Assembly (NCBI GenBank): GCA_018830745.1 | Contig: JAHJRU010000147.1 | Location: 1 to 5,753 of the forward strand | Reading direction: 5' to 3' | Source: Chloroflexota bacterium | GTDB taxonomy: Bacteria; Chloroflexota; Dehalococcoidia; Dehalococcoidales; JAHJRU01 | Length of the DNA stretch: 5,753 bases | In this document: positions 5,504 to 5,753 of the stretch, piece by piece | Layout of the letters: the number at the start of each line of letters is the position of its first letter | How positions within the stretch are numbered: the stretch's first letter is position 1 | Translations under genes and position numbers: made by a program | The notes under the pieces: generated by a model | The model's input: only the letters and a program-made list of their open reading frames with translations | The model's database searches: none | Told to the model about the DNA's origin: nothing

Positions 5504-5715
5504 TGCCGACCAAGACTGCCCTGGTATCGTTTAATAAATGCCGCCCCGAGGGGTGCAATGAGGGAAATTGCCTGGCGGTCTCCGTATGCCCGCACAAACT
5601 CATCAAGCAGGAGGCGCCCAATGAAGTGCCCATGTTTTACACTTCCGGCTGTAACGGCTGCGGCGATTGCGTCAGAGCCTGCCCGCGCAAAGCCATCAAA
5701 ATAATAGGAATTTAG
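5503..5715 (+). CDS. Small two-[4Fe-4S] ferredoxin-like protein, RLI/ABCE1 N-domain type
   Basis: A 70-residue iron-sulfur protein with two cysteine sets. The second is canonical, C50-x2-C53-x2-C56-x3-C60-P in GCNGCGDCVRACPRKAI (49-65). The first is atypical: C13-x4-C18-x4-C23-x5-C29-P in FNKCRPEGCNEGNC (10-23) followed by LAVSVCPHKLI (24-34). The KCRPxxC start recalls the N-terminal Fe-S domain of ABCE1/RLI proteins, but there is no ATPase here. Eight cysteines can hold two [4Fe-4S] clusters, so electron transfer is the likely role; the partner is not identifiable. ATG at 5503 overlaps the DUF951 stop by one base. The nearest purine-rich ribosome site, AGGAG (5481-5485), is 17 nt away, so translation probably depends on coupling. 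The frame is open farther upstream, but that part runs antiphase through DUF951 and lacks homology. Confidence 0.87.
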   Translation: MPTKTALVSFNKCRPEGCNEGNCLAVSVCPHKLIKQEAPNEVPMFYTSGCNGCGDCVRACPRKAIKIIGI

Positions 5716-5753
5716 GCTGCTGTCAGGATAACGACAACACAAACATTGGGATG
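5716..5753. other. Window end downstream of the ferredoxin, no gene supported
   Basis: Thirty-eight bases follow the ferredoxin stop. TGTC...GACA (5724-5739) gives at best a 4-bp stem with no T-tract, so I do not call a terminator and the plus-strand unit may continue. The closing ATG at 5751 could be a start codon, preceded only by a weak GGG; this cannot be decided here. Confidence 0.4.

Noticed and set aside
5394..5742. Minus-strand open frames over the DUF951/ferredoxin genes
   Set aside because: They oppose two recognisable small genes with conserved Cys motifs and have no domain signal.

Overview
The window looks like a core-gene stretch of a bacterial chromosome, most likely from the Chloroflexota (Dehalococcoidia-like). 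I infer this from the style of the AlaRS, the type-2 PyrF, the small SWIM-finger protein, and the DUF951 protein next to a small RLI-like ferredoxin. The assignment rests on remembered family resemblance, not on a search. Most of the window is moderately GC-rich. The first ~250 bases are clearly AT-richer (about 36% GC over bases 1-240 by hand count).

Layout. Bases 1-1360 (minus strand) hold the 5' part of alaS, cut by the window edge. Its last ~80 visible codons stay in frame but no longer resemble AlaRS. A consensus-quality promoter (TTGACA, 17 bp, TAAAAT) lies just upstream of alaS. Bases 1472-2332 (minus) are galU. Upstream of galU, 2329-2525 holds a decayed N-terminal fragment of a ROK-family sugar kinase that still has a start codon, a Shine-Dalgarno site and a promoter. 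A divergent control region at about 2526-2695 carries a perfect TATAAT on the minus strand, a 15-bp palindrome, and a promoter candidate for a small plus-strand SWIM zinc-finger gene (2696-2959). That gene meets folC (2956-4332, minus) tail to tail with a 4-base overlap. A compact divergent promoter region (4333-4432) separates folC from pyrF (4433-5245, plus) and carries a 13-bp palindrome centred on the pyrF -10. Downstream on the plus strand are a DUF951 protein (about 5291-5503) and a two-cluster [4Fe-4S] ferredoxin (5503-5715), which are translationally coupled through TGATG. The last 38 bases show no supported gene.

Functionally this is housekeeping: tRNA charging (alaS), UDP-glucose supply (galU), folate polyglutamylation (folC), UMP synthesis (pyrF), plus three small metal-binding proteins (SWIM, DUF951, ferredoxin) of unknown role. 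I see no phage, CRISPR, transposon or defence system. The points most worth a second look are the alaS composition and homology break, the ROK kinase remnant in front of galU, and the two palindromes placed in divergent promoter regions.
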